Below are positions 42,561 to 53,618 of a stretch of 64,000 nt of DNA, one piece after another. Made by a program: the position numbers and the translations under genes. The DNA comes from Streptomyces sp. 35G-GA-8 (GTDB lineage Bacteria > Actinomycetota > Actinomycetes > Streptomycetales > Streptomycetaceae), in assembly GCF_023534745.1 (NCBI RefSeq), contig NZ_JAMHJQ010000003.1, forward strand, positions 304,504 through 368,503, given 5' to 3'. A model generated the notes under the pieces. It made no database searches. It was not told where the DNA came from and saw nothing but the letters and a program-made list of their open reading frames with translations. How positions within the stretch are numbered: the first letter of the stretch is position 1; each line of letters opens with the position of its first letter.

Positions 42561-43802
42561 ATGGCCGACACACTGACAGACACCGACGACGACAGGGAGC
42601 GGGGCATTCCGGAGTTTCCGATGCCCAGGGCGGCCGGCTGCCCGTTCGCCCCGCCCCCCGGCCTCGCGGAACTTCGGGACGAGACGCCGATCACCAAGGT
42701 CCGGATCTGGGACGGCAGTACGCCCTGGCTCATCACCGGACATGCCCACCAGCGCGCCATCCTCACCGATCCCCGCCTCAGCAACGACGACACCTTCGGC
42801 GCCTTCCCGCATGTGACCGCGTATCGGGCGGACATCGCGAAGGTCACCCCGAGGCTCATCACCAACACGGACGCCCCCGAGCACACCCGGCTGCGCCGGA
42901 TGGTCAACGGCCCGCTCCTCCTCAAGCGGGTGGAGGCCCTGCGGCCCGCCATTCAGAAGATCGTCGACGATCTGATCGATGACATCCTGGCCGGACCGAA
43001 GCCCGCCGACCTCCTGACCGCGCTCGCGCTGCCCGTGCCGTCGCTGGTGATCAGCGAGCTGCTCGGAGTGCGGTACGAGGACCACGAGTTCTTCCAGCGC
43101 AACAGCAGCGTCGCACTCGACCGCGACGTGCCGCCGGAAGAGGCCCGTGCGGCGAGCGGCGCGCTCTCCGGCTATCTGGACGAGCTGCTCACCGAGAAGC
43201 TCGCCGCTCCCGGCGAGGACGCGATGTCGGAGATGGCCGCCCGGGTCACGGCCGGCGAGATGACGCGGAGCGAAGCGGTCCACATGGGCGTCGCGATGCT
43301 CATCGCGGGACACGAGACGACCGCGACCATGATCAGCCTCGGGACCCTCGCCCTGCTGGAGAACCCCGGGCAGCTCGCCCTGTTGCGCGACACGGAGGAC
43401 CCGAAGGTCGTCGCGGGCGCGGTGGAGGAACTGCTGCGCTATCTCTCCATCGTCCACTCCGGTCTGCGCCGGGTCGCCCGCGAGGACATCGAGATCGGTG
43501 GCCAGGTCATCCGCGCGGGGGAGGGGGTCGTGGTGGAGATCTCCGCCGCGAACTGGGACTCGGACGCCTTCCCCGAGGCCGAGCGGCTGGACCTCACCCG
43601 CAAGGCCCGTCAGCACAACGCCTTCGGCTTCGGCCCCCACCAATGCCTGGGCCAGTCGCTCGCCCGGGTCGAACTCCAGGTCGTCTACGGCACGCTCTAC
43701 CGGCGCGTTCCCACCCTGCGCCTGGCCACCTCGTTCGACCGGATCGAGTTCGAGGAGAGCGGGACCACCTACGGCGTGCGCTCACTGCCCGTCACCTGGT
43801 GA
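42561..43802 (+). CDS. Cytochrome P450 (CYP105-like)
   Basis: 413 residues from ATG 42561 (GAGGAGAG upstream). The oxygen-binding I-helix is AGHETTA, the ExxR motif is EELLR, and the haem loop is FGFGPHQCLGQ with the Cys thiolate ligand. Streptomyces CYP105 enzymes hydroxylate drugs, macrolides and terpenoids. The 3Fe-4S ferredoxin gene follows, giving its electron donor. Substrate unknown. Confidence 0.95.
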   Translation: MADTLTDTDDDRERGIPEFPMPRAAGCPFAPPPGLAELRDETPITKVRIWDGSTPWLITGHAHQRAILTDPRLSNDDTFGAFPHVTAYRADIAKVTPRLITNTDAPEHTRLRRMVNGPLLLKRVEALRPAIQKIVDDLIDDILAGPKPADLLTALALPVPSLVISELLGVRYEDHEFFQRNSSVALDRDVPPEEARAASGALSGYLDELLTEKLAAPGEDAMSEMAARVTAGEMTRSEAVHMGVAMLIAGHETTATMISLGTLALLENPGQLALLRDTEDPKVVAGAVEELLRYLSIVHSGLRRVAREDIEIGGQVIRAGEGVVVEISAANWDSDAFPEAERLDLTRKARQHNAFGFGPHQCLGQSLARVELQVVYGTLYRRVPTLRLATSFDRIEFEESGTTYGVRSLPVTW

Positions 43803-43816
43803 GCCACGCACTACCG

Positions 43817-43869
43817 CGACACCGCAACAACGCGACACGGCTATAACGCGACACCGCAACAACGCGACG
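43817..43869. repeat. Short CGCGACACCGCAACAA repeats before the ferredoxin gene
   Basis: Two copies of a CGACACCGCAACAACGCGAC unit are separated by a worn copy, in the gap between the P450 and ferredoxin genes. A related ACA/GAC-rich stretch lies after the ferredoxin (44100-44210). Both are non-coding on the reading used here. Confidence 0.75.
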
Positions 43870-43892
43870 ACGTGGAGAACGAGGAATCGACC

Positions 43893-44090
43893 ATGCGTGT
43901 GGAAGTGGACGAACCGAAGTGTGTTTCGGCGGGCCTGTGTGTCATGAGCGCCCCCGAGGTGTTCGACCAGAGGGACGACGACGGCGTGGTGATCCTGCTG
44001 GCGAGCGACCCCGATGCCGACACCCATGAGGGGGTGCGCGAGGCCGCCGGACTGTGCCCGGCGGCGGCGATCCGGCTGGTGGAGACGTGA
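43893..44090 (+). CDS. 3Fe-4S ferredoxin
   Basis: 65 residues from ATG 43893 (GAGGA upstream). The cluster ligands are Cys in EPKCVSAGLCVM and the distal Cys in GLCPAAAI; the residue between the first-group cysteines is Ala-Gly rather than Cys, as in 3Fe-4S ferredoxins of P450 systems. It donates electrons to the P450 encoded directly upstream. Confidence 0.95.
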   Translation: MRVEVDEPKCVSAGLCVMSAPEVFDQRDDDGVVILLASDPDADTHEGVREAAGLCPAAAIRLVET

Positions 44091-44228
44091 GGACGGGACG
44101 GCCTGACACCGCCACCCGCGACCGCACGGCCGACACGACAACACACCCGACACACCAACACGGCCGACATGGCAACACGGCCCACACCACAGCACAGCAG
44201 CGCTCCAGGAACTCCTGAGAGGACACGT

Positions 44229-46055
44229 ATGCCCACCCCCCACGCGCCATCCGAAGACCCCCAGCCGGCCCCGGGGGCGCTCGGATTCGACCCGGACGCC
44301 CTGCGCGCCCGTTACCGAGCCGAGCGCGACCGCCGGATCCGCCCCGACGGCAGCAGGCAATACCTGAGCACCACGGGGGAGTTCGGCTACTACGTGGACG
44401 ATCCGTACGTGGAGCCGACGCCCGACCGGGAGCCCCTGGACGACCGGGTCGAGGTCGTGATCATCGGCGGCGGGTTCGGTGGTCTGGTCGCCGGCGCCCG
44501 GCTGCGCCAGGCGGGCGTGCGGGACATCCGGGTGATCGAGAAGGCCGGGGACTTCGGTGGAACGTGGTACTGGAACCGGTATCCGGGGATCCACTGCGAC
44601 ATCGAGTCGTACATCTATATGCCGCTGCTCGAAGAGGTCGGCCATGTGCCGAAGTGGAAGTACGCGCCGGGGGAGGAGATCAGGCAGCACGCGCGGGCGA
44701 TCGGGCGGCGGTTCGAGCTGTACCGTGATGTCTGCTTCCAGACCGAGGTGACCGAACTCCGCTGGGACGAGGACGAGTTCGAGTGGATCATCCGTACCGA
44801 TCGCGGCGATCGTATGCGGGCGCGCTATGTGGTGGTCTCCAGTGGGCCGTTCAGCCGGCCGAAGCTTCCCGGCATCCCGGGCATCGAGACCTTCCGGGGG
44901 CATACGTTCCATACGAGCCGCTGGGACTACGCGTACACGGGTGGTGACGCGGACGGCGCTCTGCACAAGCTCGCCGACAAGAAGGTCGCGGTCATCGGCA
45001 CGGGCGCGACCGCCATCCAGTGCGTGCCGCACCTGGGGCGTGACGCCGAGCATCTCTATGTGTTCCAGCGCACGCCGTCCTCGGTCGACGTACGTGACAA
45101 CCGCCCCACGGACCCCGAATGGGCCCGGACGCTGACCCCCGGCTGGCAGCGGCGCCGCCAGGAGAACTTCCTGACACAGGTCGCCGGTGGCGGAGCGGAC
45201 GAGGACCTGGTGTCCGACGGCTGGACCACCAGCGCCCGGCTGCTCCAGAGCCTCTTGCCGGGCGCGAGCGGCGGCGGTGACCAGGTCTCCCCCGAACAGC
45301 GCGGCCTCATGGCCGAATTGGCCGACTTCAAGAAGATGAACGAGATACGCGCCCGGGTGGACGCCGTCATCGAGAACCACACGACGGCGGAGGCGCTCAA
45401 GCCCTGGTACCGCTATATGTGCAAGCGCCCCACGTTCAGCGACACCTATCTGTCCACGTTCAACCGGACCAATGTCACGCTGGTCGACACGGCGGGGCGC
45501 GGCGTCGAGCGCATCACCGAGAGCGGTCTTGTGGTCGGCGGCGTCGAGTACGAGGTCGACTGCGTCATCTTCGCGACCGGTTTCGACATCGGCGGCCCGC
45601 CGGCCGAGCGGGCCGGACTCGACGTACACGGCCGGGACGGTGTCACCCTGGCCGAGTCCTGGAAGGACGGGCCGAGGACACTCCACGGCTTCTACAGCCA
45701 TGGCTTCCCCAACTTCTTCCACCTCGGGTCCCTGCAGAACGCGGTCTCCGTGAACTTCGTCCATGTCCTCGACGAGCAGGCGATCCATATCGCCGAGGTC
45801 GTCGCCGAGGCGGACAAGCGGCAGGCGCGGTACATCGAACCGACCGCCGAGGCGGAGGCCGCCTGGGTCGCCACGATCCGGGCGAGGGCGGTGGACTCGC
45901 ACGCGCTGCTCGCCGAGTGCACCCCGGGCTACTACAACAACGAGGGCATGCCGAGCAAGCAGAGCCAGTCGTACGGCGGCGGGCCGATCGAGTTCTACGA
46001 GCTGATCGAACGCTGGCGCACGGACGGCGACATGGGCGAGGTGATCATCCAGTGA
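44229..46055 (+). CDS. Baeyer-Villiger-type flavin monooxygenase
   Basis: 608 residues from ATG 44229. FAD motif IIGGGFGGLVAG, then GGTWYWNRYPGIHCDIES and the NADPH motif VIGTGATAIQ. The Baeyer-Villiger fingerprint FxGxxxHxxxW is present as FRGHTFHTSRW. The N-terminal ~80-residue extension is like cyclopentadecanone- and steroid-type monooxygenases. It would insert oxygen next to a ketone. With the P450 and ferredoxin it forms an oxidation set, possibly for a terpenoid or steroid. Confidence 0.94.
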   Translation: MPTPHAPSEDPQPAPGALGFDPDALRARYRAERDRRIRPDGSRQYLSTTGEFGYYVDDPYVEPTPDREPLDDRVEVVIIGGGFGGLVAGARLRQAGVRDIRVIEKAGDFGGTWYWNRYPGIHCDIESYIYMPLLEEVGHVPKWKYAPGEEIRQHARAIGRRFELYRDVCFQTEVTELRWDEDEFEWIIRTDRGDRMRARYVVVSSGPFSRPKLPGIPGIETFRGHTFHTSRWDYAYTGGDADGALHKLADKKVAVIGTGATAIQCVPHLGRDAEHLYVFQRTPSSVDVRDNRPTDPEWARTLTPGWQRRRQENFLTQVAGGGADEDLVSDGWTTSARLLQSLLPGASGGGDQVSPEQRGLMAELADFKKMNEIRARVDAVIENHTTAEALKPWYRYMCKRPTFSDTYLSTFNRTNVTLVDTAGRGVERITESGLVVGGVEYEVDCVIFATGFDIGGPPAERAGLDVHGRDGVTLAESWKDGPRTLHGFYSHGFPNFFHLGSLQNAVSVNFVHVLDEQAIHIAEVVAEADKRQARYIEPTAEAEAAWVATIRARAVDSHALLAECTPGYYNNEGMPSKQSQSYGGGPIEFYELIERWRTDGDMGEVIIQ

Positions 46056-46081
46056 CCAGCACCTTCGGCGGAGAGGGAGCG

Positions 46082-46174
46082 ATGAGCGAGCCCACCGGCA
46101 TCGCGGTCGCACCGGACGGCTCACTCTTCCTCTCTGCCAACGGTGAGGGGAGCGTGCTGCGGCTCTCCCGTTGA
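46082..46174 (+). pseudogene. Fragment of a beta-propeller (GSDH/NHL-like) gene
   Basis: A 30-codon frame ending in a stop encodes the motif GIAVAPDGSLFLSANGEG, the last blade of sorbosone-dehydrogenase or NHL propellers. GGAGAGGGAG precedes its ATG. No upstream part of such a gene exists here. I take it as a remnant of a deleted propeller gene rather than a functional peptide. Confidence 0.6.
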
Positions 46175-46215
46175 CGCCCCTGCCCCGTTGATTCCTTCAC
46201 ACTGCTTGAATCCTG

Positions 46216-46255
46216 CACACTGCCGGGCCCGTACGCGTACGGGCCCGGCAGTGTG
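46216..46255. terminator. 40-bp perfect palindrome, bidirectional terminator
   Basis: CACACTGCCGGGCCCGTACG and its exact complement meet at a GTACGCGTAC centre. The element lies between the convergent monooxygenase and metal-chaperone genes and would form a 17-18 bp hairpin in either RNA. Confidence 0.9.
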
Positions 46256-46266
46256 TTTCGGAAAGA

Positions 46267-46557
46267 TCAGCCGGCCCGGCCGGTGACCTCGTATCCGGCG
46301 TCGTCGACCACCTTCGCGATCGCGGCGTCGTCGGGCTCGCCGCCGGTGGTGACGCTGACGCGGCCGGTGGTGATGTCCACGTCGACGCTCAGGACGTCGT
46401 CCAGCTCCCCGATGACCTTGGTGAGCGTGGACTCGCAGTGGCCACAGCTCAGGCCGGCGACCGCGTAGACGGTCGTGCGGCTGTCGGCGACAACGGCCGT
46501 CCGGCCCTGCGCCGTGCTCGTCGAGCAACTGCCGTCAGGCGTACAGCAGTCGGACAT
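46267..46557 (-). CDS. copZ: Copper chaperone-like heavy-metal-associated domain protein
   Basis: 96 residues from ATG 46557 (GGAGG upstream). The C-terminal 65 residues are an HMA fold with the metal site GLSCGHC, and end in VVDDAGYEVTG. The N-terminal extension has further Cys residues (DCCTPDGSCS), which may bind metal. It should carry Cu(I) to an ATPase encoded elsewhere. CsoR-type boxes lie in the promoter. Confidence 0.92.
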   Translation of the reverse strand: MSDCCTPDGSCSTSTAQGRTAVVADSRTTVYAVAGLSCGHCESTLTKVIGELDDVLSVDVDITTGRVSVTTGGEPDDAAIAKVVDDAGYEVTGRAG

Positions 46558-46595
46558 GGTTCCTCCCGGAGGACAGATCGTTCAGATACCCGTTC

Positions 46596-46616
46596 GGATA
46601 CCCTGGCGGGGTATCC
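46596..46616. promoter_or_regulatory. CsoR-type box 1
   Basis: GGATACCCTGGCGGGGTATCC is a near-perfect inverted repeat with the ATACCC/GGGTAT arms of copper-sensing CsoR operators. It lies 39 bp upstream of the chaperone start. Confidence 0.85.
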
Positions 46617-46681
46617 AGGTTGACCCGATCATATATACCCCCACCCCGTATCCATGGCAAGGGGTGATCTGGGACTTGCAT

Positions 46682-46700
46682 GTACCCCCAGGGGGTATAC
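46682..46700. promoter_or_regulatory. CsoR-type box 2
   Basis: GTACCCCCAGGGGGTATAC is close to the ideal TACCCCC-N-GGGGGTA operator. It lies upstream of the secreted copper-linked gene. A half-site, ATACCCCC, occurs at 46636-46643 between the two boxes. Confidence 0.9.
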
Positions 46701-46779
46701 GCTGAAGGTGGCAGGTCAGTCGGACCCGCACGGGATCATCGTCGAACGATCAAGCGTCGAACGAACAGAGGAGAGCTCC

Positions 46780-47766
46780 ATGAACACCGCGTTGAGGATC
46801 GCCACCTACACCGCCGCGCTCGCCGCGACCTTCGGTGCGGCCTACGGGGTCGGGAGCGTGGTCACGCCCGTTTCGACGGATCCGGAGTCCACGGCGCCGC
46901 CGCACACCGAACACGCGGGCGCGTCGGACGGGGGAGGCGAGGCGCCGGGGAGTGGTCATGACGTGCCGGCGGGCGGATTGCAGGTCTCGGAGGGCGGCTA
47001 CACCCTCGACCTCGGCACGCCCCGCGTCCCCGCCGCCCGCACCACCGAACTGCGCTTCGTCATACGCGACAGCGCCGGCCGCCAGGTCACCGCCTTCCAG
47101 CGCGAGCACGACAAGGAACTCCATCTGATCCTCGCCTCCCAGGACCTGACCACCTACCGGCACCTGCATCCCACCCGGGCGGCCGACGGCACCTGGAGCA
47201 CGCCCGCGAACCTCCCCGTCGCCGGTGGCTACCGCCTCTTCGCGGACTTCACCCCCGCCGCCGAGGGGGCGAAAAACCTCACGCTCGGCGCCGATCTCGC
47301 GGTCGCGGGCGACTACCGGCCCGCCCCCCTCCCCGCCCCTTCCGCCACCGCCACCGTCGACGGCTACACCGTCACACTCACCGGTCCCCTGCGCCCGGGG
47401 ACGGCCGGCGAACTGAACCTGAGGGTCAGCAAGGCGGGCCGGCCGGTCACCGATCTCGACCCCTATCTCGGCGCCTACGGCCACCTGGTCGCCCTGCGCT
47501 CCGGAGACCTCGCCTATCTGCATGTCCACCCCAACGGCGAGCCCGGCGACGGCGAGACCGAACCCGGCCCCGACGTGTCCTTCACCGCCACCGCCCCCAG
47601 CGCCGGCACCTACCGTCTCTTCCTGGACTTCAAGCACAACGGAACCGTCCGCACGGCCGCCTTCACCGTCACCGCCGCAACGGCCCCCGGCAGCGGGAAC
47701 CCCGAGGGCGCCGAGCCGGCCTCCTCGCCGGGCGAGGGAGCGGCCGACGGTGGTCACGGACACTGA
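46780..47766 (+). CDS. Exported metal-locus protein with two beta-sandwich domains
   Basis: 328 residues from ATG 46780 (GAGGAG upstream). An N-terminal hydrophobic segment ([21 protein letters not shown]) acts as signal or anchor. The two similar beta domains contain HLHP (YRHLHPT) and LHVHP motifs, plausible metal ligands. The C-terminus ends GGHGH. This kind of protein is common next to copZ/copper ATPase genes in Streptomyces. The CsoR boxes tie its expression to copper. A role in extracytoplasmic copper handling is inferred. Confidence 0.85.
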   Translation: MNTALRIATYTAALAATFGAAYGVGSVVTPVSTDPESTAPPHTEHAGASDGGGEAPGSGHDVPAGGLQVSEGGYTLDLGTPRVPAARTTELRFVIRDSAGRQVTAFQREHDKELHLILASQDLTTYRHLHPTRAADGTWSTPANLPVAGGYRLFADFTPAAEGAKNLTLGADLAVAGDYRPAPLPAPSATATVDGYTVTLTGPLRPGTAGELNLRVSKAGRPVTDLDPYLGAYGHLVALRSGDLAYLHVHPNGEPGDGETEPGPDVSFTATAPSAGTYRLFLDFKHNGTVRTAAFTVTAATAPGSGNPEGAEPASSPGEGAADGGHGH

Positions 47767-47894
47767 GGACGGGCGCCCCGGCTCACCGGGCTCGCCACGG
47801 TGCGCTTCGCCGAACGGCGGAGAACATGGAACCGCCCCGGCCGACGAGCTGTCGGACGGGGCGGAACCAGTGGGCACCCAAGGGCGCCGTCGTG

Positions 47895-50216
<2,322 letters not shown>

Positions 50217-50603
50217 TCAGAAGAAAACCCCGCAGCGCAACAGCACATTCGCGTACGGCCGCGCCTCCCCGGTGCGTACGATCAGACGCGCGCCCGCCGA
50301 CAGCTGCTTCAGCTCCGTGTGCGGGACGAACGCGAGACCGGGCAGCTCCGCCAGCAGCCGGGCCGCCTCCGGATTCGCCTCCCGGACCTCGTATGCCGCC
50401 GTCGCGCCCGCCACGACCAGCTCGGCCAGCAGACCGTCGAGCACCTCCGCGAACCGCGGCACCCCGGCCCGGAACGCCAGATCCACCACCCGAGGGCCCG
50501 CGGGCAGGGGCATCCCCACGTCGCAGACCAGGACACCGTCCCCGTGACCCAGCTCCGCCAGAGCGCCCGCGAGATGGCGATTGAGGATCCCGGACTTCTT
50601 CAC
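50217..50603 (-). CDS. rbsD: D-ribose pyranase
   Basis: 128 residues, matching RbsD from MKKSGILNRHLAGALAELGHGDGVLVCD to the terminal RTGEARPYANVLLRCGVFF. The catalytic His in NRHL is present. It interconverts pyranose and furanose ribose for the kinase. It overlaps rbsK by ATGA and is the last gene of the ribose operon. Confidence 0.97.
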   Translation of the reverse strand: MKKSGILNRHLAGALAELGHGDGVLVCDVGMPLPAGPRVVDLAFRAGVPRFAEVLDGLLAELVVAGATAAYEVREANPEAARLLAELPGLAFVPHTELKQLSAGARLIVRTGEARPYANVLLRCGVFF

Positions 50604-51580
50604 CCGGACACTCCCCGCCCCGGCGTGGCTACGGACCGTTCGGAGCGCGCCGGTGGTTCCGGGGCCGCGGCGGTGAGCGACGCCACCTCCACCGCCGTGG
50701 GGAACGACACCTGCGCCCCCTCCTTGGTCACCGCCGCCGCACCCACCCGCACCGCGTAGGCGGCGGCCCCGGCCAGGCTCTCCCCGGCGCCCAGCCGCCA
50801 GGCCAGCGCGGCGGTGAACGCGTCACCTGCCCCCGTCGTGTCCACGGCGCGCACGCGTACGGAGGGCACGAGCGTCGTCGTACGGCCGTCCGCCACCAGC
50901 GCGCCCCGCGCGCCCAGCGTGATCACCACCGAGCGTGGCCCCAGCGCGAGCAGCGCCTTCGCCCACTCCGCCGGATCGTCATCGCCGTCACCGACCGACG
51001 CGCCGAGCACCACGCGTGCCTCGTGCTCGTTCACGATCAAGGGGTCGCAGGCCGCCAGGATTCCGGCCGGCAGGGGCACCGGGGGAGAGGGGTTCAGTAC
51101 GAATCTGCTGCCCGGCGCCATACCCGCCACCACCTCCCCGACCGTCTCCAGCGGGATCTCCAGCTGCGCGGAGACCACGCGCGACGCCCGCAGCAGCTCC
51201 GACGCGTCCCGGATGTCCGCCGGGGACAGCCGGGCGTTGGCGCCCGGCGACACCACGATGCTGTTGTCCCCGGACGGATCGACCGTGATCAGCGCGACCC
51301 CGGTGGGCGCGCCCCCGGACAGCACCCCGGTCGTGTCGACCCCCGCCGAGCGCTGCGAGTCGAGCAGCAGCCGACCGTGCGCGTCGTCGCCGACCCGGGC
51401 CAGCAGCGCCGTACGGGCACCGAGGCGGGCGGCGGCGACCGCCTGGTTCGCGCCCTTGCCGCCCGGATGGACCGACAGATCCGAGCCGAGCACCGTCTCA
51501 CCGGGACCGGGGCGCCGCTCGACACCGATCACCAGATCGGCGTTGGCCGACCCCACGACCAGCAGGTCGTAGTCGTTCAT
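50600..51580 (-). CDS. rbsK: Ribokinase
   Basis: 326 residues from ATG 51580 (GGAAGGA upstream). PfkB-family kinase with the GGKGANQAVAAARLG substrate signature and the anion hole/base DTTGAGDAF. It phosphorylates ribose at O5. A C-terminal Ala/Pro-rich extension of about 25 residues is not part of the fold. It lies 62 bp after the transporter gene. Confidence 0.97.
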   Translation of the reverse strand: MNDYDLLVVGSANADLVIGVERRPGPGETVLGSDLSVHPGGKGANQAVAAARLGARTALLARVGDDAHGRLLLDSQRSAGVDTTGVLSGGAPTGVALITVDPSGDNSIVVSPGANARLSPADIRDASELLRASRVVSAQLEIPLETVGEVVAGMAPGSRFVLNPSPPVPLPAGILAACDPLIVNEHEARVVLGASVGDGDDDPAEWAKALLALGPRSVVITLGARGALVADGRTTTLVPSVRVRAVDTTGAGDAFTAALAWRLGAGESLAGAAAYAVRVGAAAVTKEGAQVSFPTAVEVASLTAAAPEPPARSERSVATPGRGVSG

Positions 51581-51641
51581 CACAGTCCTTCCGTCGCTTT
51601 ACCTGTCGCGTTCCCTGTCGCGGTCGAGGGGCCGCCGGGTG

Positions 51642-53618
51642 TCAGGAGAAGTCGGCGACATTCTTCGCCGTGACCACCTTGACCGGCACCTTCACCGTCG
51701 AGGCGATCCCGTCGCCCTGCGCGGCCTTGATGGCGTTGAGCACGGCGAGCCTGCCCAGTTCGGCCGGCTGCTGGGCCACCGAGGCGTAGAGCGTGCCCGC
51801 CTCGACCGCCTTCAGACCGTCGGGTGTGCCGTCGAAACCGACGACCGGGATCGACGCACCCGCCTTGGAACCGAGTGCCTTGATCGCCCCGAGAGCCATC
51901 TCGTCGTTCTCGGCGAAGACCCCGTTCACCCCGCTGTGCGCCTGGAGCATATTGGTCATCACATCGAGCCCCTTGGTGCGGTCGAAGTCGGCGGGCTGCC
52001 GCGCGACGACCGTGATGCCGGGGTACGCCTTGATGCCCTCGGCGAAGCCCTGGCCGCGCTCACGGCTGGCCGAGGTGCCCGCCGTGCCCTGGAGGATCAC
52101 GATCTGTCCCTTGCCGCCCAGCTTCTCGGCCAGCGTCCTGGCCGCCTGCCGGCCGCCCGCGACATTGTCGGAGGCGACCAGTGTGGCGATGTCCGCCTTG
52201 TTGACCCCGCGGTCGGCGGCGATCACCGGGATGCCGGCCTTGTTGGCGGCCCGTACGGACGGACCCGCCGCGTCCGAGTCGACCGGGTTGACGATCACCG
52301 ACGACATGGCCCCGCTGGTGAAGTTCTGAATCTGGTTGGCCTGTTGGGAGGCGTCGTTCTGCGCGTCGGTGACGGTGAGATCGACGCCCTTGGCCTTCGC
52401 CTCGGCCTCCGCGCCCGCCTTCAGCTGGACGAAGAAGGGGTTGTTGAGGGTCGAGAGGGACAGCCCCAGCTTGGTCCCGCCGCCGGAGGAGCCGTTGTTC
52501 CAGAAGGAGACACCGCCGATGACGGCGGCCACCAGCACCGCCGCGACCGTGTACGTCACCGCTCTCGCGCCCTTGCGGCCAGGCCCGCCCGCGCCCCCCG
52601 GACCGGACGCGCCGGAGGCCGTGGCCGACGCCCCCGCGCGGGAGCGCACCGTGTCGAGCAGCACCGCGAGCGCGATGACGACACCGATGACGACCTGCTG
52701 CCAGAACGCCGAGACCGACAGCAGGTTGAGACCGTTGCGCAGCACCGCCAGGATCAGCGCGCCGATGAGCGTGCCCGACGCCTTGCCGACACCGCCCGCC
52801 AGGCTGGCGCCACCGATGACGACCGCGGCGATGGCGTCGAGTTCGTACCCCTGCGCGGCCTGCGGCTGCGCCGAGGAGAGCCGGGAGGCCAGGACGATAC
52901 CGGCGACCGCGGCGAACAGCCCCGACAGCGCGTAGACGGCGACCTTCTGCCGCTTGACACGGAGCCCGGACAGCCGCGCCGCCTCCTCGTTGCCGCCGAT
53001 CGCGTACATCGAGCGGCCCAGGTACGTACGGCTCAGGATCAGGGCCGTGATCAGTCCCATCGCCACCATCACGAGGACGGGCACCGGCAGCCAGCCGCCG
53101 AGCGTGTCCCCGATCCGCGAGACGGAGCCGGGGAAGGCGATCGGGCTGCCCTGTGAGATCACCAGGGACAGCCCCCGGCCCACCGAGAGCATCGCCAACG
53201 TGGCGATGAACGGCGGCAGTTTGCCGTACGAGACGAGCGCGCCGTTGACGAGCCCGCACGCGATGCCGGTGCCCACGGCGAGCACGACGGCCAGCCACAC
53301 CGGCACCCCCTCCGACGTCGCCGACCAGGCCAGGACGGTCGCCGAGAGCGCCGCCACCGAGCCGACCGAGAGATCGATGCCCGCGGTGACGATGACGAAC
53401 GTGACACCGAACGCGAGGATCGCGGTCACGGCCGCCTGCACCCCGACGTTGAGCAGGTTCTGAGTGGTCAGGAAGTCGCCCGACAGCAGCGACATCGCCA
53501 CCACCAGAACGACCAGGGCGCTCAGCGCGCCATTGTCGAGCAGCAGCCGGCGGACCGACCGGGCGCTCGCGCCACCGCCACCGCCGTCCGTCCTGTTCTT
53601 GAGCGTGTCAGTGGCCAC
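51642..53618 (-). CDS. Fused ribose ABC permease and substrate-binding protein (RbsC-RbsB)
   Basis: 658 residues. Residues 1-335 are an RbsC-type permease (GIDLSVGSVAALS, DAIAAVVIGGASLAGGVGK). A Gly-rich linker and a further membrane helix (AVTYTVAAVLVAAVIGGVSF) follow. Residues about 375-658 are an RbsB-type ribose-binding domain (LGLSLSTLNNPFFVQLKAGAE, VIAADRGVN, GVFAENDEMALGAI). The extra helix would place the binding domain outside the membrane, permanently tethered, so no lipobox is needed. It overlaps rbsA by 11 bp. This is an intact natural fusion with no frameshift. Confidence 0.95.
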   Translation of the reverse strand: MATDTLKNRTDGGGGGASARSVRRLLLDNGALSALVVLVVAMSLLSGDFLTTQNLLNVGVQAAVTAILAFGVTFVIVTAGIDLSVGSVAALSATVLAWSATSEGVPVWLAVVLAVGTGIACGLVNGALVSYGKLPPFIATLAMLSVGRGLSLVISQGSPIAFPGSVSRIGDTLGGWLPVPVLVMVAMGLITALILSRTYLGRSMYAIGGNEEAARLSGLRVKRQKVAVYALSGLFAAVAGIVLASRLSSAQPQAAQGYELDAIAAVVIGGASLAGGVGKASGTLIGALILAVLRNGLNLLSVSAFWQQVVIGVVIALAVLLDTVRSRAGASATASGASGPGGAGGPGRKGARAVTYTVAAVLVAAVIGGVSFWNNGSSGGGTKLGLSLSTLNNPFFVQLKAGAEAEAKAKGVDLTVTDAQNDASQQANQIQNFTSGAMSSVIVNPVDSDAAGPSVRAANKAGIPVIAADRGVNKADIATLVASDNVAGGRQAARTLAEKLGGKGQIVILQGTAGTSASRERGQGFAEGIKAYPGITVVARQPADFDRTKGLDVMTNMLQAHSGVNGVFAENDEMALGAIKALGSKAGASIPVVGFDGTPDGLKAVEAGTLYASVAQQPAELGRLAVLNAIKAAQGDGIASTVKVPVKVVTAKNVADFS

